A stretch of 43,256 nucleotides of DNA from Alphaproteobacteria bacterium (GTDB lineage: Bacteria; Pseudomonadota; Alphaproteobacteria; Rhizobiales; BM303), in contig JAJRYE010000018.1 in the NCBI GenBank assembly GCA_024275895.1, positions 1 to 43,256 of the forward strand, read 5' to 3'. Below, piece by piece: positions 25,104-33,689 of this stretch. The position numbers and the translations under genes are program-made. The notes under the pieces were generated by a model that was not told the origin of the DNA, searched no databases, and saw only the letters and a program-made list of their open reading frames with translations. Positions within the stretch are counted from its first letter, which is position 1, and each line of letters starts with the position of its first letter.

Positions 25104-26687
25104 ATGAGCGTTTCACAAGACGCAGGTTTGAGAGAATTGGCTGAAACCAGCAAGGCCTGGGCGTTTGACGAGGCGCGGGCTCTGGTCAGGCGCCTGGCGC
25201 GGATGCCGCAAAGCGATGCGCCGGTGGTGTTTGAAACCGGCTACGGCCCCTCGGGCCTGCCGCATATCGGCACCTTCGGCGAGGTGGCGCGCACCACAAT
25301 GGTGCAGCATGCCTTTGAACTGCTCACCGGGCGCGAGACGAAGCTGATCTGTTTTTCCGATGATATGGACGGGTTCCGCAAGGTGCCCGCCAATCTTCCC
25401 AAGCAGGAAATGCTCAGCCAAAACCTGGGCCGGCCGCTGACCATGGTGCCGGACCCGTTCGGCACCCATGAGAGCTTCGGCGCCCATAACAATGCGCGCC
25501 TGCAGACCTTTCTCGACCGTTTCGGCTTTGAATATGAATTTGTCTCCGCCACGCAGCGTTATCAATCCGGCGCTTTTGATGAAACCTTGCTCAGGATGCT
25601 GGCGGTCTATGATGACGTGATGAAGATCATCCTGCCCACATTGGGGGCGGAGCGGCAGAAAACCTATTCCCCCTTCCTGCCCGTCTGCCCGCGCAGCGGC
25701 AAGGTGCTTCAGGTGCCGATGATTGCGCGCGATGCGGCAAAAGGAACCATTACCTATGAAGACCCCGAAACCGGCAAGCGGCAGGAAACCCCGGTCACCG
25801 GCGGCCATGTCAAATGCCAGTGGAAGGCGGACTGGGCCATGCGCTGGGCCGCGCTGGGGGTGGATTATGAAATGGCGGGCAAGGATCTGATTGATTCGGT
25901 GCGCCTTTCCAGCCGCATCTGCCGCGCCCTGGGGGCCACGCCGCCGGCCGGGTTTTCCTATGAGCTGTTTCTGGATGAAAACGCCGAGAAAATCTCCAAA
26001 TCAAGAGGCAACGGCATTACGATTGATGAATGGCTGCGCTATGCCTCGCCGGAAAGCCTCTCCTTGTTCATGTATCAGGCGCCGCGCAAGGCCAAGCGGC
26101 TTTATTTCGATGTTATCCCGAAAAATGTTGATGAGTATCTCACATTTTTGAGCAAATACCCGCAGCAGACGCCAAAGGAGCAGCTTTCCAATCCGGTGTG
26201 GCATATCCACAAGGGCAATCCGCCAGTCGTTGATGTGCCGATCAGCTTCAACATGCTGCTCAATCTGGTCAGCGCCTCAAATTCAGATGATGCGGAGGTT
26301 CTGTGGGGCTTTATCTCGCGCTATGCTCCGGGCGCCACGCCGCAGAGCCACCCGGAACTGGATAAGATGGTGGGGTATGCGATCAACTATTTCCACGATT
26401 TCGTCAAACCCGCCAAGGCCTACCGCGCGCCGACGGACAAGGAACGCGCCGCGCTGGAGGAACTCTGTACAAGGCTGGGCGGGTTGGCCGCCGATGCCCA
26501 CGGGGCGCAAATCCAGAGCCTGGTCTATGAAATCGGCAAGAGCCACGGCTTCGACAATCTGCGCGACTGGTTCAGGGCGCTCTATGAAGTCCTGCTCGGC
26601 CAGAGCCAGGGCCCAAGATTTGGCAATTTCACCGAGCTTTACGGTATCAACGAAACCCGCGCGATGATTAAAAAGGCGCTGGGGTAA
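25104..26687 (+). CDS. lysK: Class I lysyl-tRNA synthetase
   Basis: This 527-residue enzyme charges tRNA-Lys. It is the class I type (LysK, first known from archaea and found in alphaproteobacteria and spirochaetes), not the class II LysS. The HIGH motif appears as [10 protein letters not shown] (about residues 48-58) and KMSKS as EKISKSRGN (about residue 296), on a Rossmann fold with a helical C-terminal anticodon-binding part. SDDMDG and the WKADWAMRW segment are also typical. Length fits the family. Its presence helps place the organism in the Alphaproteobacteria. Confidence 0.96.
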   Translation: MSVSQDAGLRELAETSKAWAFDEARALVRRLARMPQSDAPVVFETGYGPSGLPHIGTFGEVARTTMVQHAFELLTGRETKLICFSDDMDGFRKVPANLPKQEMLSQNLGRPLTMVPDPFGTHESFGAHNNARLQTFLDRFGFEYEFVSATQRYQSGAFDETLLRMLAVYDDVMKIILPTLGAERQKTYSPFLPVCPRSGKVLQVPMIARDAAKGTITYEDPETGKRQETPVTGGHVKCQWKADWAMRWAALGVDYEMAGKDLIDSVRLSSRICRALGATPPAGFSYELFLDENAEKISKSRGNGITIDEWLRYASPESLSLFMYQAPRKAKRLYFDVIPKNVDEYLTFLSKYPQQTPKEQLSNPVWHIHKGNPPVVDVPISFNMLLNLVSASNSDDAEVLWGFISRYAPGATPQSHPELDKMVGYAINYFHDFVKPAKAYRAPTDKERAALEELCTRLGGLAADAHGAQIQSLVYEIGKSHGFDNLRDWFRALYEVLLGQSQGPRFGNFTELYGINETRAMIKKALG

Positions 26688-26716
26688 AACAAGGGGGTGT
26701 GAGCGCCATTTTCCCC

Positions 26717-27349
26717 CTACTGGCTGGCCCAGACGATTCGGGCCATCCATTCGATGTCCTCAAGGTTGAAGTGGCGGTCTTCGTGTTCGGGGTTGAAGGA
26801 GACGAGGGTGACCGAGGTGGCGGTTTTGCGCGCCAGAAGCTTGGCCATCACTTCACCGCTGCGGGTTTTGGTCACCACCCGGTCGCCGCGCCTTATGCCG
26901 GCGGCGGGGGAGACGATGATGGTGTCGCCGTCGCGGTAAACCGGAAGCATGGAATCGCCGGCAATCTCCAGCGCATAGGCGTTTTCATCGCGGATGTCGG
27001 GGAAATCGACCTCTTCCCACCCCCCCCCGAGGGGAAAGCCGCCATCATCGAAAAAACCGCCGCCACCGGCCTGGGCAAAGCCGATCAGGGGAACGCGGCG
27101 CTGCGGCAGGGACCCCTCACCATTGTTCATCAGGATCAGGAATTCATCGAATGAGGCGTTGGTCGCCTCCAGTATCTTGGCGAGGCTTTCGGTGCTGGGC
27201 CAGCGCCGCCGGCCATCAGGCGCGATACGCTTGGATTTGTTGAACGTGGTCGGGTCGAGCCCGGCGCGGCGCGCAAGGCCGGACGGGGAGAGCTGATAGC
27301 GTTTCGCCAGCCGGTCAATCGCGGCCCAGATATGCGCATGAGATAACAT
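26717..27349 (-). CDS. HTH regulator with S24 (LexA/CI-type) self-cleavage domain
   Basis: The 210-residue protein has an N-terminal helix-turn-helix (about residues 18-42, LSPSGLARRAGLDPTTFNKSKR) and a C-terminal S24 peptidase-like domain. The catalytic Ser is in GDSMLP (Ser133) and the Lys in VMAKLL (Lys170). Their spacing of 37 is the same as in LexA. A candidate scissile Ala94-Gly95 lies in FAQAGGGG. This suggests RecA-stimulated or other self-cleavage, as in CI or LexA-like repressors. It stands alone between convergent lysK and divergent pyrD. Three 20-bp-spaced repeats lie upstream and may be its operator. Targets unknown. Confidence 0.9.
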   Translation of the reverse strand: MLSHAHIWAAIDRLAKRYQLSPSGLARRAGLDPTTFNKSKRIAPDGRRRWPSTESLAKILEATNASFDEFLILMNNGEGSLPQRRVPLIGFAQAGGGGFFDDGGFPLGGGWEEVDFPDIRDENAYALEIAGDSMLPVYRDGDTIIVSPAAGIRRGDRVVTKTRSGEVMAKLLARKTATSVTLVSFNPEHEDRHFNLEDIEWMARIVWASQ

Positions 27350-27364
27350 TTTTAAGAAAATATT

Positions 27365-27424
27365 CCGATAATAACCCGATTCTCAAGAATAATACCCCTT
27401 GTATAGGAATCATACCTTATTTAC
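27365..27424. promoter_or_regulatory. Three direct repeats with 20-bp period upstream of the S24 regulator and pyrD
   Basis: Three 12-base units start at 27365, 27385 and 27405: CCGATAATAACC, AAGAATAATACC and AGGAATCATACC. All share G-A at positions 3-4 and A-C-C at the end, with A/T-rich centres. Exact 20-bp spacing is close to two helical turns, as expected for side-by-side regulator binding. ATTCTCAAGAAT (27379-27390) is a small dyad within them. An operator for the adjacent regulator is inferred. Confidence 0.5.
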
Positions 27425-27489
27425 GGCGGGTTTGTCCAGAGCAATTATAACTTGTGAAATGCAAAATCCGGGGCTAGCCTCGGCTTGTC

Positions 27490-28551
27490 ATGGTTTTTGA
27501 TTTTTATCCCCTGCTTCGCCCCGCCCTGCATGCCTTTGATGCCGAGCGCGCTCACGGCCTGACCATAAAGGCGCTTGAGGCGGGGCTTTTCCCGCGCCCG
27601 TGCGGCAAGGATGATGCCATATTGCGCACCCGCGTCTTCGGGCTTGATTTTACCAACCCCATCGGCATGGCGGCGGGGTTTGACAAGGATGCCAGGGTAA
27701 CGGGCCCGCTGCTTGCCCTTGGCTTTGGTTTTACCGAAGCCGGGACGGTTACCCCCCTGCCGCAGGCGGGCAATCCGAAACCGCGCCTGTTCCGGCTGCC
27801 CGGCGACAGGGCCGTGATCAACCGGATGGGGTTCAATAATGAAGGGCTCACCGCCATGCTGGAGCGCCTGAGGGCCAGACCGAAGCGCGGCATTATCGGG
27901 GTTAATCTGGGAGCGAACAAGGCCAGCGCGGACAAGATTGCCGATTTTGTCACCGGGGTTGAGGTGGTGCAGGAGCTGGCCGATTACATGGTGATCAATG
28001 TCTCCTCGCCCAACACGCCGGGTTTGCGTGATTTGCAGGCGGGCGAAGAACTTGATGCGCTTTTGGGGCAGGTGATGGCGGCGCGGCATTGTCCGACGCC
28101 GCTGCTGGTGAAGATCGCGCCTGATCTTGACGATGAGGCCCTGAGCGATATTGCCGCAGTCGTCATGGCGCACGGGGTGGACGGGGTTATTGTCTCCAAT
28201 ACGACCCTTTCGCGCAGCGGGTTGAGCGAAAGGGCGGCGGGCGAGGCGGGCGGCCTGTCCGGCGCGCCCCTGTTCGGGCTTTCCACCCGCATTCTGGCGC
28301 GGATGTATCTTGAGACCGGGGGCAAGGTGCCGCTGATCGGGGTTGGCGGGATTTCATCCGGGGCCGACGCCTACCGGAAGATTTGCGCCGGAGCCTCACT
28401 GGTGCAGCTTTACACCGCCCTCATCTATCAGGGGCCGGAGCTGATTACGCGGATCAAGCGCGAATTGGCCGCACTGCTGGAAATCAATGGCGCAAACACC
28501 ATATCGGAGATTACCGGCAGGGATGCCAAAGCCATTGCCCAGGACAATTGA
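27490..28551 (+). CDS. pyrD: Dihydroorotate dehydrogenase, class 2 (quinone)
   Basis: PyrD oxidises dihydroorotate to orotate at the membrane, passing electrons to quinone. The 353-residue protein has the class 2 N-terminal amphipathic segment (FYPLLRPALHAFDAERAHGL), GMAAGFDKD, EAGTVTPLPQ, NRMGFNNEG and the catalytic-Ser segment NVSSPNTPGLRDLQ. The FMN-site VSNTTLSR and GVGGISSG also follow. Length matches E. coli PyrD. The next gene starts 11 bp after the stop. Confidence 0.96.
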   Translation: MVFDFYPLLRPALHAFDAERAHGLTIKALEAGLFPRPCGKDDAILRTRVFGLDFTNPIGMAAGFDKDARVTGPLLALGFGFTEAGTVTPLPQAGNPKPRLFRLPGDRAVINRMGFNNEGLTAMLERLRARPKRGIIGVNLGANKASADKIADFVTGVEVVQELADYMVINVSSPNTPGLRDLQAGEELDALLGQVMAARHCPTPLLVKIAPDLDDEALSDIAAVVMAHGVDGVIVSNTTLSRSGLSERAAGEAGGLSGAPLFGLSTRILARMYLETGGKVPLIGVGGISSGADAYRKICAGASLVQLYTALIYQGPELITRIKRELAALLEINGANTISEITGRDAKAIAQDN

Positions 28552-28562
28552 CGGAGAGCTTC

Positions 28563-28910
28563 ATGACCACAACGATATTTCACAACCCGCGCTGTTCCAA
28601 ATCGCGCCAGACCCTGGAATTGCTTAACGAAAACGGCGTCAGCCCTCAAATTGTCAAATATCTTGAAAACCCTCCGACAATTGAAGAGCTTAAAGAAATC
28701 CTCGACATGCTGGGGATTGCGCCGCGCGAGCTGATGCGCAAGAGCGAGGCGGAGTATAAGGCACAGGGGCTGGCGGATGAAAATCTGAGCGATGAGGAAC
28801 TGATCGCGGCGATGGTGAAAACGCCCAGGCTGATCGAGCGCCCGATCGTGATCAAAAACGGCAGGGCCGCTCTTGGCCGCCCGCCGGTTTCGGTGCTCGA
28901 AATTTTGTAG
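28563..28910 (+). CDS. arsC: ArsC/Spx-family thioredoxin-fold reductase
   Basis: The 115-residue product is a glutaredoxin-type arsenate reductase family protein. The redox Cys is Cys11 in HNPRCSKSRQ, and the family Arg is in PRLIERPIVI. The end GRPPVSVLEIL is typical. Such proteins reduce arsenate, but the closely related YfgD group has uncertain substrates; no ars genes are near, so the arsenate role is not secure. GGAGAG lies before ATG 28563. Operon with pyrD, which is a common pairing in rhizobia-like genomes. Confidence 0.9.
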   Translation: MTTTIFHNPRCSKSRQTLELLNENGVSPQIVKYLENPPTIEELKEILDMLGIAPRELMRKSEAEYKAQGLADENLSDEELIAAMVKTPRLIERPIVIKNGRAALGRPPVSVLEIL

Positions 28911-28927
28911 TTCAGGACGCTTTTGAA

Positions 28928-28942
28928 TTAACCTTGTCTTAA
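28928..28942. promoter_or_regulatory. CtrA-type binding site upstream of the PAS kinase gene
   Basis: TTAACCTTGTCTTAA exactly fits TTAA-N7-TTAA. It lies 18 bp after the arsC stop and 190 bp before the kinase start. Its neighbour being a cell-cycle-type kinase supports a real site, but binding is inferred. Confidence 0.5.
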
Positions 28943-29024
28943 GATATTCGCAAGGGGCCGGGGGGCCAAGCTGGACCCAAAAGCCTATTCGCGCTAATGA
29001 TAAAGCCAGATGCGGCGGGAAAAT

Positions 29025-29048
29025 GCGTGGATGAGCGAACATCCATGC
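29025..29048. other. Hairpin in the leader of the PAS kinase gene
   Basis: GCGTGGATG (29025-29033) pairs with CATCCATGC (29040-29048), eight of nine plus a possible G-U pair, over a six-base loop AGCGAA. The function is unknown. Apart from this and the CtrA-type box, the 222-bp gap shows nothing else I can support. Confidence 0.35.
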
Positions 29049-29132
29049 GATCGGGATGAATATGCGGCTGGCCATGCCGGCCGGGATATTTGTTGTGTGA
29101 GTTAAGTAAAGAACAAGTGGCGAGTACCCCCC

Positions 29133-31670
29133 GTGAGCCCGTTTAAGACAGAATTTTTTCAAAACCTTGAAGGCAAGGCCGATCCGGCTTGGCTGTGGGA
29201 TTTTGCCCGTGGACGTATTGTCTGGGCCAACCGGGCCGGGATTGCGTTCTGGGGCGAGGCAACGTTGTTTGATCTGCTGGATCACCGTTTTGACCCCATG
29301 GGCGCAACGGTCAAAAAAATCCGCGAAATCGCCAAAACGGTCGAAAAAGACGACAGTGAGAGCGATGAAGTTATCTTTTTTCCCGAAGCCGGCCAACTGG
29401 TTAAATGCACCTGCCGCCTCAGTCCGCTCGAAGGCGGGCGCACCGGCTTGCTGGTGGCGGCGCGGCGCACAGGGGGAAAAGGGCAGGAAGCCGGGGGCGA
29501 GTTGTTTGCGCAGGTCGTGAACAGCTCGCCCTTTGCGCTTGGCGTGTTCGACCGCGCCGGGCAGCTGATCTACGCCAATGCCGCCCTTGGTGATATTTTC
29601 GCCAATACCGAAGCTGAAACCGGCGGTGATCTGAAGGGCGGGTTCCATCTGGCCCGCTGGATGGGTTCTGAAGATGACGCTCATGCGATGGTCTCGCGCA
29701 TCTTGCTGGTGGGCTCGCACAGCGCGGCGCAAATGATGCAGACCAAATTCGGCCCGCGCACCCACCGCCTGACGGCGCGGCGGATGAGCCTTGAGGACGG
29801 CGAGACCGCAATCTTGATTTTCTTCCACGATATCGAGGACCGGCGGCGTTATGAGCTGGAGCTTGAATCAAGGCTGGCCAATCTGGAAACCCGGATGCAG
29901 AACCTGCCCGAAGACGGCGATGGCGCACAAGCGGGTGAAAGCGACGGCGAGGAAGCTGAAACCGCCACAGAGCCCCCTGCCCCGGAAATTCCCGATAATA
30001 CCGGAGATGAAAATCCGGCGGCGGCAGAAGAAGAAAAACCGGTCCTTCCCGGGCCGGAAGAACCGGAGGAGACAGAGCCTGAAATCACACCTGAAGCCGC
30101 CGAAACGCCATCTGCCCCTGATCTTTCAGAATCTCCCGCCCCGCCGCTGATCGAGGGGCTCACGGCAGGTCAGGCCGGAGACAAAAACGGAGATGGGCCA
30201 AAACCCGAAAAAGCACCCGTCACGCCAAAAGCGCGGCTTTTTGAAAATGTCGAAATCAAGCCTTCAAAACGCCAGGAGCCGGACCGCGAAGCCAAAGCGG
30301 ATAACAAGCCCCGCTCCGATCTCAAGGGCCGGGACCGGGAGGCGTTTTCCGCCATTGCCCAGGCTTTGCGCGCCAATAGTCCGGTCGCGCTTGAAACCCT
30401 CGATATTTCGCGCAAAAGCGAAGAGATCAAGCTCGTTGACGGTGAAAGCAGCGAAAAGACGGATGAGGAAAAAGCCACACCGCCAACACCCCGGCCTGTC
30501 CTTGAGGACACTGGCGGCGAATTGCAAAATATGGCTCTGGAACAATCGGAGGCGCGGGTTTCGGAGTTGCAGGCCATTCTGGATTCGGCGGCGGACGGGA
30601 TCATCACTCTCGATGGCGAGGGGCGGGTTTGCAACCTGAATATTGCGTCTGAAACCATCCTTGACAGGAAGAAGGATGATGTGAAGGGAGAAAAATTTAC
30701 CTCCCTGCTCAGCCCGTCAAGCGCGCGCGAGGTTGAAAGCTATCTTGAGGCGGTCACCGAAACCGGCGTTGTCGGCGTCTTCCGCGACGGGCGCGAGATC
30801 GAGGCGGTGCGCCCCGATGAAAGCCGCATTCCGCTGTTTCTCACTCTGGGGCGGGTCAAGTCCGACGACACCTTGCAATATTGCGCCGTGATCCGCGATA
30901 TTTCGCAGTGGAAAAAGGCCGAAGCCGATTTGCGCGAAGCCAAGGAGCGGGCGGAGGAGGATTCAGAGAAAAAATCCGATTTTCTTGCCCGGATCAGTCA
31001 CGAGCTGCGCACACCGCTCAACGCGATTATCGGCTTTTCCGAGGTGATGAGCGAGGAGAAATTCGGCCCCATCGCCAATGACCGCTACAAGGGCTATGTC
31101 AGCGATATCCGCACCAGCTCGGAGCATTTGCTCTCGCTCATCAATGATCTGCTGGATCTGACAAAAATCGAATCGGGAAATCTTGAACTTGATTTCACCT
31201 CGGTTGAGTTGCCCGAGATCGTCACCCAGAGCGTTGGCCTGATGCAGCCGCTGGCCACGAGGGAGCGGATTGTGATCCGCACATCCATGCCCGGGAACCT
31301 GCCCCCCATCGTGGCGGATTACCGCTCCATGCGCCAGATCATGCTGAACCTGCTTTCCAATGCGGTCAAGTTCACCAGACCCGGCGGGCAGGTGATTGTC
31401 TCGGTACTGTTCAATGAGGCGGGCGAGGTTGTCCTGCGCGTGCGCGATACCGGTATCGGCATGAGCGAGGATGAACTCAAAAAGGCCATGGAGCCGTACC
31501 GGCAGATCAAATCGGTGCATGAAACGGGACAGGACGGCACCGGCCTCGGCCTGCCGCTGACAAGGGCGCTGGCAGAGGCCAACCGGGCCGAATTCAAGAT
31601 CGAAAGCGCCAAAGAGACCGGCACCCTGGTGCAGATCACCTTCCCGACAACCCGGGTTCTGGCGGAATAG
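29133..31670 (+). CDS. PAS-domain sensor histidine kinase, PleC/DivJ/PdhS-like
   Basis: The 845-residue cytoplasmic protein lacks membrane helices. It has an N-terminal PAS-like part (about residues 18-125), a second PAS-like unit (about 129-240) and a short coiled coil. An acidic, proline-rich linker of about 200 residues follows, then a PAS domain (about 475-590). The kinase core has H-box RISHELRTPLNAIIGFSEVM with His623, plus N, G1 (DTGIGMS) and G2 (GTGLGLPL) boxes. The stretch after the His (EKFGPI, RYKGYVSDI, SSEHLLSLINDLLDLTKIE) is that of PleC/DivJ/PdhS kinases that act on DivK/PleD. The GTG at 29133 is the only fitting start; the ribosome site is weak. Confidence 0.88.
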   Translation: MSPFKTEFFQNLEGKADPAWLWDFARGRIVWANRAGIAFWGEATLFDLLDHRFDPMGATVKKIREIAKTVEKDDSESDEVIFFPEAGQLVKCTCRLSPLEGGRTGLLVAARRTGGKGQEAGGELFAQVVNSSPFALGVFDRAGQLIYANAALGDIFANTEAETGGDLKGGFHLARWMGSEDDAHAMVSRILLVGSHSAAQMMQTKFGPRTHRLTARRMSLEDGETAILIFFHDIEDRRRYELELESRLANLETRMQNLPEDGDGAQAGESDGEEAETATEPPAPEIPDNTGDENPAAAEEEKPVLPGPEEPEETEPEITPEAAETPSAPDLSESPAPPLIEGLTAGQAGDKNGDGPKPEKAPVTPKARLFENVEIKPSKRQEPDREAKADNKPRSDLKGRDREAFSAIAQALRANSPVALETLDISRKSEEIKLVDGESSEKTDEEKATPPTPRPVLEDTGGELQNMALEQSEARVSELQAILDSAADGIITLDGEGRVCNLNIASETILDRKKDDVKGEKFTSLLSPSSAREVESYLEAVTETGVVGVFRDGREIEAVRPDESRIPLFLTLGRVKSDDTLQYCAVIRDISQWKKAEADLREAKERAEEDSEKKSDFLARISHELRTPLNAIIGFSEVMSEEKFGPIANDRYKGYVSDIRTSSEHLLSLINDLLDLTKIESGNLELDFTSVELPEIVTQSVGLMQPLATRERIVIRTSMPGNLPPIVADYRSMRQIMLNLLSNAVKFTRPGGQVIVSVLFNEAGEVVLRVRDTGIGMSEDELKKAMEPYRQIKSVHETGQDGTGLGLPLTRALAEANRAEFKIESAKETGTLVQITFPTTRVLAE

Positions 31671-31690
31671 GTATTGATATATCTCATTCG

Positions 31691-31767
31691 CGGCTATTTC
31701 CTGCTCACGCCCCGGCCACCGCGGGGGCGGCGCATGAGCGCCTGGCCGCCGTCGCGGCCGTGGGCGC
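31691..31767. repeat. 76-bp structured repeat, copy 2 (after the PAS kinase)
   Basis: It aligns with 13295-13370. The hairpins are GGCGC-ATGA-GCGCC (31729-31742) and GGCCGC-CGTC-GCGGCC (31744-31759). It begins 20 bp after the kinase stop. The second stem holds the compensated A-T to C-G pair relative to copy 1. Confidence 0.7.
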
Positions 31768-31822
31768 AAAACCGTGAGTCCTGAGCATAACCAAAAACTG
31801 TAAACCCCCGAGACTCACTCCC

Positions 31823-31888
31823 CCCTCCGTGGCAGGGCAAGCTGGCGAAAGCCAGCGCCAGCCCGCGAACGGACGCACGCCCGGAGGG
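31823..31888. other. Nested hairpin with a GAAA loop between convergent genes
   Basis: Three stacked stems are visible: CCCTCCG/CGGAGGG (31823-31829 with 31882-31888), GGGC/GCCC (31835-31838 with 31861-31864) and GCTGGC-GAAA-GCCAGC (31841-31856). A further inverted pair GTGAGTC/GACTCAC flanks it on the left (31774-31780 and 31812-31818). It lies between the 3' ends of the kinase and MATE genes, so it may be a two-way terminator, a structured RNA, or a palindromic element. Confidence 0.5.
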
Positions 31889-31916
31889 CGAGTGGAAATC
31901 AAAAATGAAAACAAAT

Positions 31917-33251
31917 CTAAAACACGCTGCGCACCAGGGCCGGGTAGCGCAGGGCGAGAGTCACGCCGCGGATAACGAAGAAGGCGTTGAGGGCGATCCA
32001 CAGACCGTGATTGCCGTAAGCGGGCGCCAGCAGCGCCCAGAGGGCGATATAGGCGGCAAAGCTTAAAATCATCATATTGCGCATGTCGCCGGTGCGGGTA
32101 GCGCCGGTGAAGATACCGTCAAACTGGAAACAGGCCACGCCGGTGATCGGGGTGAGCGCCGCCCAGATCAGATAGGCCCGCGCCTGCATGCGCACATCAA
32201 GATTGGTGCTTAAAAGATCAATAAACAGATTGCCGCCCAGCCACACGGCAAGGGCGGCAATCAGGCTCAGCGTCACCGCCCAGAAGCTGGAGAGATAAAC
32301 TGCACGGTCAAAGGCGGCGCGGTCCCGGCTCCCTACCGAGCGCCCCACAAGAGCCTCGGCGGCAAAGGCAAAACCGTCGAGGAAAAAGGCGACGACGAGA
32401 AACAGATTGATCAAAACCGCATTGGCGGCAAGGACGACATCGCCCGCCTTTGCCCCTTGCGCCGTGAACCAGGCAAAAGCGCTCATCAGCAATATGGAGC
32501 GGATGAACAAATCGGTATTGACCGCCATCATGACTTTTACGGCGCGCGACGAGAAAATACGCACCGCCGCTTTTGCCGGGCCATAATCAGGCAAGGTGCG
32601 CCAGACAAAGACCAGGCCGGCCAGAAGGGCGGTGTATTCGGCAATAAGAGTGCCAAGGGCAACACCCTCGACGCTCATGTCAAAGGCAAGGACAAACAGC
32701 GCATCAAGAGCGATATTGGTCAGGTTGAGAATCAGTTGCAGCGCAAAGGCGGCGCGGGCGCGGCCAAGGCCGATGAACCAGCCCAGAAGGGCAAAATTCA
32801 TCAGGGCTGCCGGGGCCGACCAGATACGGATGGTAAAATAGCGTGCCGCGGCGCTCTCGGCGGCAACGGAGCCTTCCGTCAGGGCCAGCGCCAGCGATGA
32901 AACGGGCTTTTGCATAATGATGTAAAAGGCGCCCGCCGCCAGACCGATCAGCATGGCGCGCCACAAGATGGCCCGCAGCTCCGCGGTATCCCCGCGGCCC
33001 AGCGCCTGGGCGGTCAGGCCGGTTGTGCCCATGCGTAAAAAGCCGAACATCCAGAACAGATAGGCAAAGATAATACCGCTCAATGCAATGGCGCCGATCA
33101 GATACGCCTCGCCAAGCTGGCCGATCACCGCCGTATCCACCACCGAAATCAGCGGTTCGGACACATTGGAGAGGACGATGGGAAGCGCTATGGCCAGAAC
33201 GGAGCGATGGGTCACAGGCCCGTGGCGGGGCCGGGCCACATCCGCGCTCAT
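31917..33251 (-). CDS. MATE-family efflux transporter (DinF-like)
   Basis: The 444-residue protein has twelve hydrophobic segments in two similar halves, the mark of MATE exporters, which expel drugs or metabolites using Na+ or H+ gradients. The start ALPIVLSNVSEPLISVVDTAVIGQLG is the family signature helix, followed by GTTGLTAQALGRGD. The second half has AANAVLINLFLVVAFFLDGFAFAAEALVGRSVG. The sequence resembles the DinF branch more than NorM. It is preceded on the same strand by the DUF6460-like gene after a 25-bp gap. Substrate unknown. Confidence 0.93.
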   Translation of the reverse strand: MSADVARPRHGPVTHRSVLAIALPIVLSNVSEPLISVVDTAVIGQLGEAYLIGAIALSGIIFAYLFWMFGFLRMGTTGLTAQALGRGDTAELRAILWRAMLIGLAAGAFYIIMQKPVSSLALALTEGSVAAESAAARYFTIRIWSAPAALMNFALLGWFIGLGRARAAFALQLILNLTNIALDALFVLAFDMSVEGVALGTLIAEYTALLAGLVFVWRTLPDYGPAKAAVRIFSSRAVKVMMAVNTDLFIRSILLMSAFAWFTAQGAKAGDVVLAANAVLINLFLVVAFFLDGFAFAAEALVGRSVGSRDRAAFDRAVYLSSFWAVTLSLIAALAVWLGGNLFIDLLSTNLDVRMQARAYLIWAALTPITGVACFQFDGIFTGATRTGDMRNMMILSFAAYIALWALLAPAYGNHGLWIALNAFFVIRGVTLALRYPALVRSVF

Positions 33252-33276
33252 GGGGCGCGCAGGCAGAATTCAGGCA

Positions 33277-33576
33277 TTACAGCAGATCATCCGCCCGGGT
33301 TGTATGCGCGCGGCGATGGCCCGAGCCGACGGTTTTCCACAACCGGCCCACGAACCAGATGGGGATGACAATCAGAGCGCCGAGGATAAAATAGGTCAGC
33401 GCCCATTCGATCGCATCATAGCCCATATTGTAGATATGCCAGAAAAGACGCTGGATAGAGCTGAGCAGGTTTTGCGGATTAATCCCGATCGCCGACAAAA
33501 CAATGCCGACAATCACCGAAGTGATCACCAGACGGATCAGGACGGCCAGCGGCGGCCCGCCAAAAAATCGCTGCAT
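33277..33576 (-). CDS. Small DUF6460-like inner-membrane protein
   Basis: The 99-residue product has two membrane helices (about residues 9-28 and 59-79) around a short loop of the type INPQNLLSSIQRLFWHIYNMGYDAIEW. The start QRFFGGPPLAVLIRL resembles rhizobial DUF6460 proteins, as I recall them. Start is uncertain: ATG 33618 and GTG 33621 would add 14-15 residues; 33576 is picked because the protein then begins at the conserved part and GGCGGGA precedes it. It lies between podJ and the MATE gene on the same strand. Function unknown. Confidence 0.65.
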   Translation of the reverse strand: MQRFFGGPPLAVLIRLVITSVIVGIVLSAIGINPQNLLSSIQRLFWHIYNMGYDAIEWALTYFILGALIVIPIWFVGRLWKTVGSGHRRAHTTRADDLL

Positions 33577-33689
33577 AATATCCCGCCTTTGCTCGTCGAA
33601 GTCTTGAATCCTTACCATCACACTTGATAATATGGCGCATTCACCCTCGTGAGCAAGAGGGATTTTGAGGCGGTGCGATTAAATTCAGA

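Noticed and set aside
26692-26718. AGGGGG...CCCCCT as a terminator between lysK and the S24 gene
   Set aside because: Only six pairs, a long loop and no U tract; it also overlaps the S24 stop codon.
28563-28910. An arsenic-resistance locus
   Set aside because: Only an ArsC-family gene is present, with no arsR, arsB or acr3; its pairing with pyrD suggests a housekeeping role.
28428-29828. A 466-codon open frame on the minus strand
   Set aside because: Antisense to the 3' end of pyrD, arsC and the start of the PAS kinase, which all have clear family motifs.
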